A stretch of DNA of 64,000 nucleotides, taken from contig CAWEAD010000005.1 of NCBI GenBank assembly GCA_963807225.1, positions 434,001 through 498,000 of the forward strand. Reading direction: 5' to 3'. A program made the translations under genes and the position numbers. Source of the stretch: JAGVGT01 sp963807225. GTDB taxonomy: Bacteria > Desulfobacterota > Desulfobulbia > Desulfobulbales > JAGXFP01. Positions 8,909-18,286 of this stretch are shown piece by piece. The first letter of the stretch is position 1, and every line of letters begins with the position of its first letter. The notes under the pieces were generated by a model, which saw nothing but the letters and a program-made list of their open reading frames with translations, was not told the DNA's origin and searched no databases.

Positions 8909-9862
8909 ATGATCGAACATACCAGATGGGACGATTTCCTGATTGCCGAGCACGAATTGATCGAAAGGGCCATGACCGTCCTGAAGACCAACCTGGTAAA
9001 ACTGCCCGGTGGCGATCATCAACAGATCAAGCGTGCTCTGGACTTCCTGCTGGAGTTCGGTGACAAGATTCACAACCGCAAAGAAGAGGAATTCCTCTTC
9101 CCGCTCATGCAGGAACGGGGCATCCCCATGCAGGGCGGACCCATCGGGGTGATGCTGATGGAACACGAGGCGGAACGCAACCTTCTCGGCCGGATGGCCG
9201 GCCGGGTGGCGGAACTGCCCAAGGCCGAGCAGGCGAGCCTGGAGCAATTTCGCCATGAAGGATTAGAATATCTGAAAATCCGGGCCGAGCACATCTGGAA
9301 GGAAAACGATATCCTCTACCCCATGGCCCGCAAGGTCATGCGTGAAGGTGACGCCGAAAAACTCCTGGCCGAATTCCGCCGAATCAACCTGGAAACCTAC
9401 GGGGCCGAAGCCGGGAGCAAATTCTCCGCCATGGTCGCCGAGGCGGAAGCCGGCCAGGGCAGGAAAACCAGATTGGTGGAAGGTCTTTCCTACGAACAGC
9501 TGCACGCCATCATGGAAACCCTGCCCTTCGAGCTGACCTTTGTCGATGCCGAGGACACCGTGGCCTATTTCAACAGGCTGGATAAGGAGAAGATCTTTCC
9601 GCGCACCCGCTCGGTCATCGGTCGCAAGGTGGATAAATGCCATCCGGAAAAGAGCGTCCATATGGTGGGGCAAATCGTCACTGGTTTCAAGGAGCACACC
9701 CTGGACAAGGCCGAATTCTGGATCGACTTCCGAGGCGAGAAGGTCCTGATCCGCTACTTCCCGGTCTACAGCGAGGAGGGTGTATATATGGGAGTCCTGG
9801 AAATCACCCAGGAGATCGCCTGGCTCCAGAAACTCACCGGCCAGAAACGACTGCTGGACTAG
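8909..9862 (+). CDS. Hemerythrin (HHE) domain plus PAS domain protein
   Basis: This 317-residue cytoplasmic protein has an N-terminal hemerythrin-like four-helix region (about 1-155). Metal-ligand-type residues include H15 in AEHELIE, KIHNRKEEE, LMEHEAER and RAEHIWKENDILYP. The C-terminal part (about 180-305) is a PAS-like domain of the DUF438/PAS_10 type (LPFELTFVDAEDTVAYFN, then FWIDFRGEKVLIRYFPVY). It probably senses O2, NO or redox through a di-iron site. There is no output domain, so the partner is unknown. The start has a strong Shine-Dalgarno (GTAGGAGGG). Its 3' part is duplicated as a decayed copy near 14.0-14.24 kb. Its end overlaps the end of the convergent DUF308 gene by 4 bp. Confidence 0.9.
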   Translation: MIEHTRWDDFLIAEHELIERAMTVLKTNLVKLPGGDHQQIKRALDFLLEFGDKIHNRKEEEFLFPLMQERGIPMQGGPIGVMLMEHEAERNLLGRMAGRVAELPKAEQASLEQFRHEGLEYLKIRAEHIWKENDILYPMARKVMREGDAEKLLAEFRRINLETYGAEAGSKFSAMVAEAEAGQGRKTRLVEGLSYEQLHAIMETLPFELTFVDAEDTVAYFNRLDKEKIFPRTRSVIGRKVDKCHPEKSVHMVGQIVTGFKEHTLDKAEFWIDFRGEKVLIRYFPVYSEEGVYMGVLEITQEIAWLQKLTGQKRLLD

Positions 9863-10404
9863 ATCGGCGGTTCGATTTTGCGGAGCTTGACGCCAAGAAA
9901 AATCAACAATACCCCGAATAAAACGGCATAAGCCCCGATCACCCAGATTACCGCCACACCGCCGAGCCGCGGATAGAGGAATAGGACGATACCGAAGAGG
10001 ATTGAGATGAAACCGCTAATGCCCAGAATCCATTCGTTTTCAATAAATTCCCGGAGACTGATGGCAGCGGCAACTTCCAGAATACCGGTAACGATGGCCC
10101 AGACCCCGACCAGCAGGATGATGAGCAGTGCGGTAATGGCCGGCCAGATAAAGGTCAATACGCCGATGAGAATGCCGGCCAGTCCCTCCAGCAGCATTAA
10201 CCGCCAATGCCTGGTCCTTGCCAAACCGCCAAAGAATAAGGAAAAAACCGTAATAATGCCGTCCGCGATCAGAAAAGCTCCCAAAAGAACAACTAAAATC
10301 CCCAAAGTGATCCCGGGCAGAACGAAAGCCGTAATTCCAAAAATAAGGGCGATTAATCCCCGAAGCAGAAAAGACCACCAATATTTCGCTATAGTTTTAT
10401 CCAT
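9859..10404 (-). CDS. DUF308/HdeD-family membrane protein
   Basis: A 181-residue integral membrane protein with six hydrophobic helices in three pairs and repeated Gly-rich turns (LIFGITAFVLPGITL, FGIVLFLYPRLGGVAV). This is the DUF308 pattern shared with the acid-resistance protein HdeD. It begins MDKTIAKYWWSFLLRG with a short basic N-terminus. A role in acid or general stress is inferred only from the family. It stands between the hemerythrin-PAS gene and the broken transaldolase. Confidence 0.88.
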   Translation of the reverse strand: MDKTIAKYWWSFLLRGLIALIFGITAFVLPGITLGILVVLLGAFLIADGIITVFSLFFGGLARTRHWRLMLLEGLAGILIGVLTFIWPAITALLIILLVGVWAIVTGILEVAAAISLREFIENEWILGISGFISILFGIVLFLYPRLGGVAVIWVIGAYAVLFGVLLIFLGVKLRKIEPPI

Positions 10405-10531
10405 GTCATTTAACCTCAGTTAGTAATCAGGAATGTCAACTCGATAATGCTGAATTGCCGCACCAGCGGCTTTTCACTGTTAGTGATATATATTTCCGCA
10501 ATTTATAGCTCGCTCCAAAAGGTCCGAACTT

Positions 10532-11654
10532 TCAAGCTGCCTCGGCAGCCCGTTGGTTGATACTCTGCATCAGCCGGTCAAAAGGCTGATTGAATTTATC
10601 CACCCCCTCATCTTCCAGCTGTTGGGTGATCTGATCCAGTTCAATACCCAGCCCGGCCAGGATGTCTAGTACTTAGCGGAGTGACCAGTATCATGCTCCA
10701 GGCGGTCGGCCGGATTGCCATGTTCCCGGTAGGCATCCAATGTCTCGCTGGGCAGGGTATTGATCGTTTCCGGGCCGATCAATGGTTCTACATATTTGAT
10801 ATCGCTGTAGTCCGGGTTTTTAGTGCTGGTGCTGGCCCAGAGCACCCTCTGCGGACTGGCCCCCAGCCTGGCGAGATCCTTAAACCTTTCGCCCTTGAAC
10901 AGTTCCTTATAGATCTGATAGGACTGTTTGGCGCAGGCGATCGCCACCTGACCCCGGAGGGATTCTGCCGCTTCCGCCTGCGTCCCTTCGTTCTTGATTT
11001 TTACCTCCAGCAGTGGATCGACCAGTACGTCTATCCGGCTCAGGAAAAAGCTGGCCACCGAGGCAATCCGCCCCAGCGGTTCTCCCCGGCCGGCCCGTTC
11101 TTCAAGACCGCCGATATAGGCCTCCGCCACCTCACGATAACGGGGCAGACCGAAAAGCAGGGTGACGTTGACATTGATCCCTTCGCTGATCAGCCGGCGG
11201 ATGGCCGGCAGTCCCTCCCTGGTTGCCGGCACCTTGATGAAGACATTGGGCCGGCCGAGGCGGACCAGTATTCCCGTGCTTCCTGAATGGTTTCTTCGGT
11301 CTTATGGGCCAGGTGTGGATTCACCTCCAGACTGACGAAACCGTGTCGTCCCGCCGAAGCGTCATACAATGGCCGAAAGAGATCCGCCGCCCGCCGGATA
11401 TCTTCCACCACCAGGGTCCGGTAGATTTCATCAGTGCTTTTGCCGGCCCGAGCCAATTTATGGATCTCTTCGTCATAGTCAGCGCTGTCGCCGATGGCTT
11501 TCTGGAAAATGGCCGGATTCGAAGTAACGCCCCGGATCCCGTCCTGCTCAATCATTCTTTTCAGTTCGCCGGATTCGAGAATGCGTCGGTGCAGAAAATC
11601 AAGCCAGATACTCTGTCCGTACTGCTGTACTTCAACCAGGGGATTATCATTCAT
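10532..11654 (-). pseudogene. tal: Transaldolase (long Tal type), interrupted by two single-base deletions
   Basis: Transaldolase moves a dihydroxyacetone unit between sugar phosphates in the pentose phosphate pathway. The first frame begins MNDNPLVEVQQYGQS and has GIRGVTSNPAIF. Near 11260 one base appears lost, and the next frame continues RPNVFIKVPATREG with the Schiff-base lysine region. It runs through NVNVTLLFG and LWASTSTKNPDYSDIKYVEPLIG. Near 10672 a second base appears lost, and a third frame gives the expected tail LAGLGIELDQITQQLEDEG ending at the stop 10532-10534. With two bases restored the gene is exactly 375 codons, the length of the long transaldolase type. Either sequencing error or recent decay would explain this. 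It follows the transketolase gene in the same direction. Confidence 0.88.
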
Positions 11655-11676
11655 GTCTATTTAACCTCAAGTTCAT

Positions 11677-13517
11677 TTATTGCAGAAGTTCCTTGACCCG
11701 CCGGACAATGGCCTCGGCGGGAATTTCCTCGAAATCCAGGAGTTCTGCGGGCTTACCGCTTTTCGGTTTTTTACGCACAGCCAGACTGGCAACCTTTACT
11801 TCGCTGTCCCATAAGGCGGTGCGCACCGCTTCGCCCAGTCCGCCTTCGGGGTAATGGTCTTCTACAGTCAACAGCAGGCCGGTATCCGCCGCCGCCCGGC
11901 TCAGGTTTTCCGTATCAAGGGGTTTGATGCTGTAAAGATCGATCACCCGGGCAGCGATCCCTTCCCCGACCAGAAGTTCACGGGCGGCCAGGGCCTCGTG
12001 CAGGGTAATGCCGGCGCCGATCAGGGTTATTTGATCATCATTCGCCCCGGTGCAGAACCTTGCAGCCGCCGATGGCGAAAGTCTTCGCCCGGGCCATAGA
12101 TCATCGGAGTACCACCGCGGGTAGTCCGGATATAGACCAGCCCCGCATGGCGGCGGCAGCCTCGACCAGCCTCTCGGTGCTCATTGCGTCACTGGGATAG
12201 AGCACCACACCGTTAAGCAGGGTGCGAAAGAAGGCGATATCTTCAAGTCCCATCTGACTCGGGCCGTCCTCGCCGATGGAAACCCCGGCGTGGGAACCGA
12301 CAAACTTGATATTGGCATCGGAATACTGGCTCATGCGGATCTGGTCGTAGGCTCGGCTCATGAAGGCGGAAAAGGTGGAAACAAAGGGGATCTTGCCCCG
12401 CCGGGCAAAACCGAGGGCGGCGCCGGCCATGTTCTGTTCGGCGATATACATTTCAAAAAACCGCTCCGGATGAGCATCCTTGAAATACACGGCCATGGTT
12501 GAATTGCTGACCTCGGCATCAAGACTGACTATGGCTGGGAATTGAGGATAAATTCTCACCAGTGCCTGGCCGTAAGCCTTGCGGGTCGCCACCGATTTGC
12601 CCATTTCGTAATTCGGCTCGGCTAATTTCCCCAGGTGGGGAAAGGCCGGCTCCAGATCCTCCGGCGACCGAATTCCACCGCGAAAGGATTTATCCACCTC
12701 ACCCAGTTCACTCAGGGCTTTATCCAGATCTTCCTTGGGCAGGGTTTTACCGTGCCAACCTTCCTGATCGGCAAACAGAGAGACTCCTTTACCTTTCACG
12801 GTCCCGGCAATGATCATCACCGGCCGGCCCGTGGTGGTAAGGGCGGTGCGATAGGCCTGTAATACTTCGGTAAAATCGTGCCCGTCGATGACCACGGTCT
12901 GCCAGCCGAAAGCGGAGATCCTGGCCCGGTATGCCTCAAGATCGTGGCCATACATCGTTTCACCCCGCTGGCCGAGACGGTTGACATCGATGATGCCCGA
13001 CCAGATTATCCAGTCCATAGTGGGCCGCCAGCTGGATCGCCTCCCATTGGGAGCCTTCCGCCATTTCACTGTCCCCGAGCAGAACATAAGTCCGGTAGGG
13101 AAGCCCGTCCAGCTTGGCGTTTAAAGCCATGCCCAGGCCGATCGACAGTCCCTGCCCCAGGGAACCGGTCGCCGCCTCGGTATAGGGAAAGGTGATGGTC
13201 GGATGCCCCTCCAGCCGGCTGCCGAACTGGCGGTAGGTCATCATCTCCTCCGCACTGACCTGGCCGGCGGCGGTCCAGAGACTGTAGAACAGAGGGGAGG
13301 CATGCCCCTTTGAGAAAATGAGCCGGTCATTATTGGGGTGTCCCGGTCGTTCGACATCGTAGCGGAAAATGTTGCCGAACATCAGGCCGGTCATCAGCTC
13401 CACTGCGGAAAGCGAGGAGGTTGGATGACCCGATCCGGCCCGAGTTGTAGCCGTCAAAATATAATAGCGGATCAGGCGGGCGATTTTTTCCAGCATTCTC
13501 TGGTCATAATTTGTCAT
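11677..13517 (-). pseudogene. tkt: Transketolase, interrupted by about four single-base indels
   Basis: The thiamine-diphosphate enzyme of the pentose phosphate/Calvin-type carbon exchange. The first frame has TRAGSGHPTSSLSAVELM, SKGHASPLFYS and GSLGQGLSIGLGMA with the ThDP motif GDSEMAEGSQWEA. An extra base near 12997 shifts to the frame with IIDVNRLGQRG and the pyrimidine-binding half (FEMYIAEQNMAGAALGFA, HAGVSIGEDGPSQM). A lost base near 12146, an extra near 12080 and an extra near 12056 then lead to LIGAGITLHEA and IDLYSIKPLDTE. Correcting all four gives exactly 613 codons. The start ATG at 13517 has GGAGAG upstream. The clean restoration of family sequence after each indel favours sequencing error over old decay. 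Confidence 0.88.
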
Positions 13518-13609
13518 TTGCATCTCTCCGTGGTGCTGATATTTATTTGAGCCCGGCAGCCCAGAGGGCTTATTCCCATGTTTAACCGGGCAAGCGGGTG
13601 AACCAGCAA

Positions 13610-13634
13610 CCCCGAGGTTCTCGGGGGCTTTTTT
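13610..13634 (+). terminator. Rho-independent terminator on the plus strand with no obvious gene
   Basis: A perfect 7-bp stem CCCCGAG / CTCGGGG with a GTT loop is followed by GGC and six Ts. It points in the plus direction, yet the gene next to it (transketolase) reads away on the minus strand and no plus-strand gene precedes it. It could end a small plus-strand RNA complementary to the transketolase leader, or be a remnant. Confidence 0.7.
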
Positions 13635-13960
13635 CTGATATGCTAGATTGTACATCAAGGGCGGGACGAAACACAAAACAGCAATTTCGGCAAAAAGTCC
13701 CCGAGGAGGGAAGATCGGCAGAAGAAAGATTACCCTGCCGGAGCACCGATTTCTGAAAAAACACTGTCACTTTACAACCGGCTGGTCGGCAGAATCGGCT
13801 GGTTCGCCCGGGGCTTCTGTCTCGATGCCCCGGCCGTTTCCCTGGTCCGGCAAAACGACGCAGACCTCCGCTACAACCTGGAGATCAGCCGGCGTTAAGG
13901 TTCGGAAGATTTTCTGATCGTCACCTGTTCCCCGCGAGGAAAGCATTTCGTCCCAGTGAC
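13635..13960 (+). other. Non-coding stretch with an unrecognised ORF remnant
   Basis: No intact gene is present. A plus-strand open stretch from about 13749 to a TAA at 13896-13898 reads like coding sequence (KTLSLYNRLVGRIGWFARGF, then SLVRQNDADLRYNLEI). It has no start with a ribosome-binding site, and the family was not recognised. It adjoins the decayed hemerythrin-PAS copy and may belong to the same debris. Confidence 0.35.
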
Positions 13961-14242
13961 CTTTAAGGATCTGGGTGGAAAGGTGCACAACCGGAAGAGC
14001 CCCGATCCCGGACCCGAACGGTAATCGGCCGCAAGGTGGATAAATGCCACCCGGGAAAGAGCGACCAGCGGGAGTGCACTCCGGACAAGGCCGAATTCTG
14101 GATCGATTTCCGGGGCGAAAAGGTTCTGATCCGCTATTTTCCGGTTTACAGCGAAGAGGGAGAATACTTGGGAGTGCTGGAGATCATCCAGGAGATCGGC
14201 TGGCTGCAGAAACTCAGCGGCCAGAAACGGTTGCCGGACTGA
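13961..14242 (+). pseudogene. Decayed partial copy of the hemerythrin-PAS gene
   Basis: From about 14018 to 14242 the DNA is a close copy of the 3' end of the gene at 8909-9862. It includes the CGCAAGGTGGATAAATGCCA segment and the whole tail FWIDFRGEKVLIRYFPVYSE to the final LPD stop. About 40 nt present in the parent (VHMVGQIVTGF region) are missing. Upstream, 13961-14001 still resembles the hemerythrin HNRK segment, so an internal deletion joined the two parts. There is no start signal. The two copies flank the DUF308-tal-tkt block, consistent with an old duplication around it. Confidence 0.75.
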
Positions 14243-14408
14243 ACTGAAGTAGAATCATCGGTGAGCCGGCGATGCCATTGGTAGATGCGCCTGCCGTCTC
14301 TTTTTACTTGAAAAACCCAGGCCTCCAATGGTTCAACCTCTACGTTGCCTCCACCCGGCCAACGCAGGGACCCCTTTGCATGTGGACAACTAGTCATCTT
14401 GGGGGTGA

Positions 14409-15050
14409 TTATTCATCATCAGTTATGCTTTTTAGGTTTTTCAGCTGCGTATCGGTGGTCTGGATAGCGTTCCGGATGGCCTGGTTCTGAGGTTGAAAAG
14501 CCAGCGCCTGCTTCCACACCTTGATGGCATCATTGAGTTTGCCGGCCCGATAGAAGCCGAGGCCTTTTTCCATCAGCTTATTGGCACAGAGTTCGATCAT
14601 CTCTTCCAGTTCGGGAGGGGGCAAAGTGACCTGGGATACCAGCTCGCTGTCCTTGGGAAAACTATCCAGGACAGCCCGAAACAACAACCCGGCCTGGCCG
14701 GGGTTGTCTTCTTTCAGCTGAGCTTGCCCCTCCTCAATGGCACCATTAAGAGCCCGCAGATATTCCCCGGCCAGATCTTTTTCGGGAGTCCCCCCGGCAA
14801 CCTCCTGCCTGATCTTCTCAAGGGCGGCAAGAAACGCCCTCTCTTCGAGCCGGCTGGCGATCTCTTCCCTTCTTTGTAAAGTCCGGTCGCTTCCCTGCTT
14901 TTTCGACAATACCTTCTTTGTTGCCACCGCGGCGCGCTGGCTGTCAGAACCACCCTGCTGATCTTTCAGGCCCCCTCCCAAGAGCCTGCAGGACAGCAAA
15001 AACAATGAAGCAAGCAGAATGAGGGGAAAGTAAGTGGCCGTTTTTCTCAA
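14409..15050 (-). CDS. Lipoprotein with TPR-like C-terminus
   Basis: A 213-residue protein with a lipoprotein signal (LILLASLFLLSC). A Lys/Arg/Glu-rich helical middle is followed by a C-terminal TPR-like repeat (KGLGFYRAGKLNDAIKVWKQALAFQPQNQAIRNAI). TPR lipoproteins usually act as scaffolds at the outer membrane. Its ATG overlaps the stop of the upstream HD-GYP gene by 4 bp, so the pair is translationally coupled and probably functions together. The client is not identifiable. Confidence 0.8.
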   Translation of the reverse strand: MRKTATYFPLILLASLFLLSCRLLGGGLKDQQGGSDSQRAAVATKKVLSKKQGSDRTLQRREEIASRLEERAFLAALEKIRQEVAGGTPEKDLAGEYLRALNGAIEEGQAQLKEDNPGQAGLLFRAVLDSFPKDSELVSQVTLPPPELEEMIELCANKLMEKGLGFYRAGKLNDAIKVWKQALAFQPQNQAIRNAIQTTDTQLKNLKSITDDE

Positions 15051-16429
15051 TGGATTCGTCCCGCAATGGAAATTTCCTCGACCTCTTCAAAATCACTGAG
15101 CGCCTCGATAAAAATATCCACCAGCGGGGGGGAATATTGAGTGCCCCGGAATTTTTTTATTTCCTCGGTCGCGGCACTCTTTGATAGCCCCCGGCGATAA
15201 GGGCGCGAGGTGGTCATGGCATCGTAGGAATCGGCAATGGTAACAATTTGGGCATATTGATGAATTTCCTCCCCCTGCAAACCCTGCGGATAACCTTGCC
15301 CGTTATACCACTCGTGATGATGCAAAACCGCCGGAATGTATTTATGGAGTGAATCGGCAAGGCCGAGAATTTCCGCCCCGTATAGCGGATGCTGCATGAT
15401 GATCTTGTATTCCTGGTCATTCAACCGCTCTCCTTTGGTCAGAATGACATCCGGTACCCGGATCTTGCCGATATCGTGGAGAAAACAGGCCATTTCCAGT
15501 TCTTTAAGTTCTGCTTCATTTAACCCAATTTTTCTGCCGATCAGTAAAGAAAGCCAGGCCACCCGGGCCGAATGGCCTAAAGTGTAATTATCACGGGCAT
15601 CGAGAGCCGCCGCCAGAATTCGAACCATGGAGGCGTAAGATTCCTCCAGGTTCTCGGCGTAGTTTTCCAGGCTCTCTTTTTGGGCCAGGATCACTTTGGA
15701 CATTTCATTGAAACTGCTGGTCAATTCGCCCAGCTCGTCTCGGGAAGTGACCTCGATTTCCACCTGTTTGTCACCCGATTTGATCTGCGCCACGCCGTCG
15801 GTCAGACGCTTGATCGGGGCCGTCAGGAAGGAGGCCAGGACCAAGGTGCCGACCGCACCGAAAGCGAGGGCCAGAATGGTGATAAAGAGAGTTTTGTTGC
15901 GAGCTGTTATTTTAGCGGCCACCAGGGTATCGACATTGAGACCGACGATCACCTTTCCCACCATATTGTCGGCAAACAAGATCGGGGCCTCGATCTCGTA
16001 ACTCAACAGCCCGTAACGGTTTATTTTTTTTACTATTAAGCCACGGTCTTCTTTGATCACTATCCCTTCCGCAGGCTCGAATACAGCGCCGTTCACCTTC
16101 AGCTGATTATGGGCAAGAATTACCCCTTTGCGGTCGACAATGGCCATGTAAGCCACATCAGTTTGGGATTCTTTGATTTTGGCGACCAGATTATCCAAAG
16201 CGAGGCGGTCATTGGAAAGAATGCTGAAGCCGGCAGGGGTGGCCGCACTCAAGGCAATTGAGGAGCCCCTTTTGATCAGGGACTGAAGCAGGGAATCGTC
16301 CATGATCGAGTTGACCACCAACGAAGAGCCGAAGGTTGTCAGGGCAATCAAGGACAGGGTAATCAGGGTCAGCTTAAAGCGGATGCCCCATAAGAGCTTC
16401 CGCAACCAAAACTTGATGGTTCGAGCCAT
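15047..16429 (-). CDS. Membrane HAMP-HD-GYP protein, putative c-di-GMP phosphodiesterase
   Basis: This 460-residue sensor has an N-terminal transmembrane helix (about 15-35) and a periplasmic sensing region of about 120 residues. A second helix (about 175-200), a HAMP linker (LTAPIKRLTDGVAQIKSGD) and a short coiled coil follow. The HD-GYP domain occupies about 265-455, with FLHDIGKIRVPD, HPLYGAEIL, HHHEWYNGQGYPQGL and ADSYDAMTTSRPYR. HD-GYP domains hydrolyse cyclic di-GMP and sometimes cGAMP. The HD and GYP motifs are intact. It is first in a two-gene unit with the TPR lipoprotein. Confidence 0.92.
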   Translation of the reverse strand: MARTIKFWLRKLLWGIRFKLTLITLSLIALTTFGSSLVVNSIMDDSLLQSLIKRGSSIALSAATPAGFSILSNDRLALDNLVAKIKESQTDVAYMAIVDRKGVILAHNQLKVNGAVFEPAEGIVIKEDRGLIVKKINRYGLLSYEIEAPILFADNMVGKVIVGLNVDTLVAAKITARNKTLFITILALAFGAVGTLVLASFLTAPIKRLTDGVAQIKSGDKQVEIEVTSRDELGELTSSFNEMSKVILAQKESLENYAENLEESYASMVRILAAALDARDNYTLGHSARVAWLSLLIGRKIGLNEAELKELEMACFLHDIGKIRVPDVILTKGERLNDQEYKIIMQHPLYGAEILGLADSLHKYIPAVLHHHEWYNGQGYPQGLQGEEIHQYAQIVTIADSYDAMTTSRPYRRGLSKSAATEEIKKFRGTQYSPPLVDIFIEALSDFEEVEEISIAGRIH

Positions 16430-16892
16430 CTGGAATTACCAGTACTGGATTCTATCCGGGAAATACAATCGGATTATTTTCAACACAACAGTTTGGGTTA
16501 TCTCGGCATGGTCCGACTTATTCAACTACCGCGTTTGCCAGCCTTTATTGCGGGTACAAAAAATTTCAAGGTTCGGTTGTCACCAGCCCCGACCTGATCT
16601 GACCACGCAAAGTTTGGGAACTTACATTACACAAAAAAAAAAATTTCAAACAAGGATTTATCTTCCTGCCGAAAAAGTCTACCCTTTGCCGACCGAACTT
16701 TGGCCTCGCTTCTCTGTCTTACATCAGCTGCAAGTTTCGATGAATCCCGTTAATTTCTTGAACCTTGCTTTATTTTTTTGCCACATCCTCCAGCGGCATA
16801 CACTGCGCTGCCGTTTGTAGAGACATGAAAAATCCGACTCATGCCCGGCTGAAACAAAACCGACAATAGCACGGGCGCCGGTAAAAAGAAAG
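16430..16892. other. Intergenic region, no gene recognised
   Basis: This 463 bp stretch includes a run of eleven As near 16630 and is more A/T-rich than its surroundings. It should hold the promoter of the HD-GYP gene. No ORF with a ribosome-binding site, RNA gene or terminator was seen. Confidence 0.4.
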
Positions 16893-17099
16893 TCAGGAGA
16901 CTGGCCGCAAGCCTAGTCGGAGAAAAGTCGGTACCGCCAGGTAGGCTTCAGGCGAAAGCAGCCGGCCTCCCCAGATGATCGATATCCTCTCGGGCTCCGG
17001 CCGCCGATTCTGAAGACCAATAGCCTGGACCGGGCAACCAACGCCTCCAGCCTCACCCAACCGCGCCGCAAAGACCTGCCAATATTCACGCCTCTCCAT
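16893..17099 (-). CDS. Small hypothetical protein with a near-perfect Shine-Dalgarno
   Basis: The ORF gives 68 residues beginning MERREYWQVFAARLGEAG. It is kept because the start ATG at 17099 is preceded by GAGGAGGTG five bases upstream, one of the strongest ribosome-binding sites in the window. The longer frame starting further upstream lacks one. No family, membrane segment or metal motif was recognised. It lies alone on the minus strand, divergent from the WYL regulator. Confidence 0.5.
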   Translation of the reverse strand: MERREYWQVFAARLGEAGGVGCPVQAIGLQNRRPEPERISIIWGGRLLSPEAYLAVPTFLRLGLRPVS

Positions 17100-17229
17100 A
17101 TTACACCTCCTCAAGCATTATTTTGACTTTGTGCTGAGCCCAGGATAATTTCACCAGTAGGACAAGCGCTGTCCCAGGTGGAGATGTTTTTTAAAAAATA
17201 ATTTTTACCAGAGGGAGGGTTGGACGGAA

Positions 17230-18213
17230 ATGGCCAGGAACAAAGTCCAGCTGCAACGCTTGATCTTCATCGACCAGGCGATCCGCGCCGGCATGCAGTG
17301 CGGGGCTTTGGCCAACTGCAGCAGCATGGCGTCCGAATACGAAGTCAGCTACAAGAGCATCATGCGCGATATCGACTACCTGAAAAACCAGTGCGACGCC
17401 CCCATCGCCTACGATCCGCGCCGCCGCGGTTTTTTTTACACCGAGGAAAACTACCGGCTGCCGGCTCTGAACATCAGCGAGAGCGACCTTTTCGCCATCA
17501 GCCTGGCCCGTAAGGTCTTACGCCAATACGAGAACACTCCACTCCACCGGCAACTGAGCCGCGTTTTCCTAAAGATAGAGAAATCCCTGCCGGAACGTGT
17601 TTCGGTTGATCCCTCCTGGGTGGATGAGCGGATGTCGGTATTCCCGGAAAGCCGCACAGCCATAGACCCGGCGATCTGGAACCTGGTGACCGGCGCTCTT
17701 CGTCACAACCAATCTCTGGAGTTGCAATACCTGAAACCCGCGGCCGAAACACCGGTTGCCCGTCTGGTAGATCCGTACCATACCGTGAGCTTTCAGGGTG
17801 AATGGTATCTGATCGGCTTCTGTCACCTGCGCCGGGAGATCAGGACCTTTGCCATCTCCCGGATCCGATCAGCCGGCGTTCTGGATCAACGATTTACCAT
17901 CCCCGCGGACTTTTCCTTCGATAAATTCGCCGGGCACCACTTCGGGATTTTCCGGGGTGACCGGGATTATCGGGTACAAATTCTCTTCGAATCCAGGCAT
18001 CATCCTTATGTCAAGGAACGCGAGTGGCACCGGGACCAATGCCTCGAACCTCAAGCGGACGGTAGCCTGCTTTTGACTTTCACTACCAATCATCTTTTCG
18101 AGGTGAAAAAGTGGGTTCTCTCATGGGGTGGCGGCGTTCAGGTTCTGACTCCACCTGAACTGGTCGCCGACATCAGGAGGGAATTACAGAAGGCCTTGCA
18201 GGCTTACGATTAA
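17230..18213 (+). CDS. WYL-domain transcriptional regulator
   Basis: The 327-residue protein has an N-terminal winged helix-turn-helix (about 5-70; VSYKSIMRDIDYLKNQCDAPIAYD) and a WYL domain in the middle (about 150-235; LELQYLKPAAE, LVDPYHTVSFQGEWYLIGFCHLR, FAISRIRSA). It ends with a WCX-type C-terminal extension (about 240-325). This is the YafY/PafBC architecture, a ligand- or nucleic-acid-sensing transcription factor. The ligand is unknown. The start follows AGAGGGAGGG. The cyclic-nucleotide-binding gene begins 73 bp downstream in the same direction. Confidence 0.88.
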   Translation: MARNKVQLQRLIFIDQAIRAGMQCGALANCSSMASEYEVSYKSIMRDIDYLKNQCDAPIAYDPRRRGFFYTEENYRLPALNISESDLFAISLARKVLRQYENTPLHRQLSRVFLKIEKSLPERVSVDPSWVDERMSVFPESRTAIDPAIWNLVTGALRHNQSLELQYLKPAAETPVARLVDPYHTVSFQGEWYLIGFCHLRREIRTFAISRIRSAGVLDQRFTIPADFSFDKFAGHHFGIFRGDRDYRVQILFESRHHPYVKEREWHRDQCLEPQADGSLLLTFTTNHLFEVKKWVLSWGGGVQVLTPPELVADIRRELQKALQAYD

Positions 18214-18286
18214 TCAGGCAAAATGCAGGCCATTGATCTCCCTTAAACTGGGTGTACCGTCCCACTGCCAGGAAAGACCGGAAACC

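Noticed and set aside
13531..13634. Riboswitch or tRNA-like leader before transketolase
   Set aside because: The hairpin and T-run face the wrong strand for a transketolase attenuator, and no tRNA or riboswitch core could be folded by eye.
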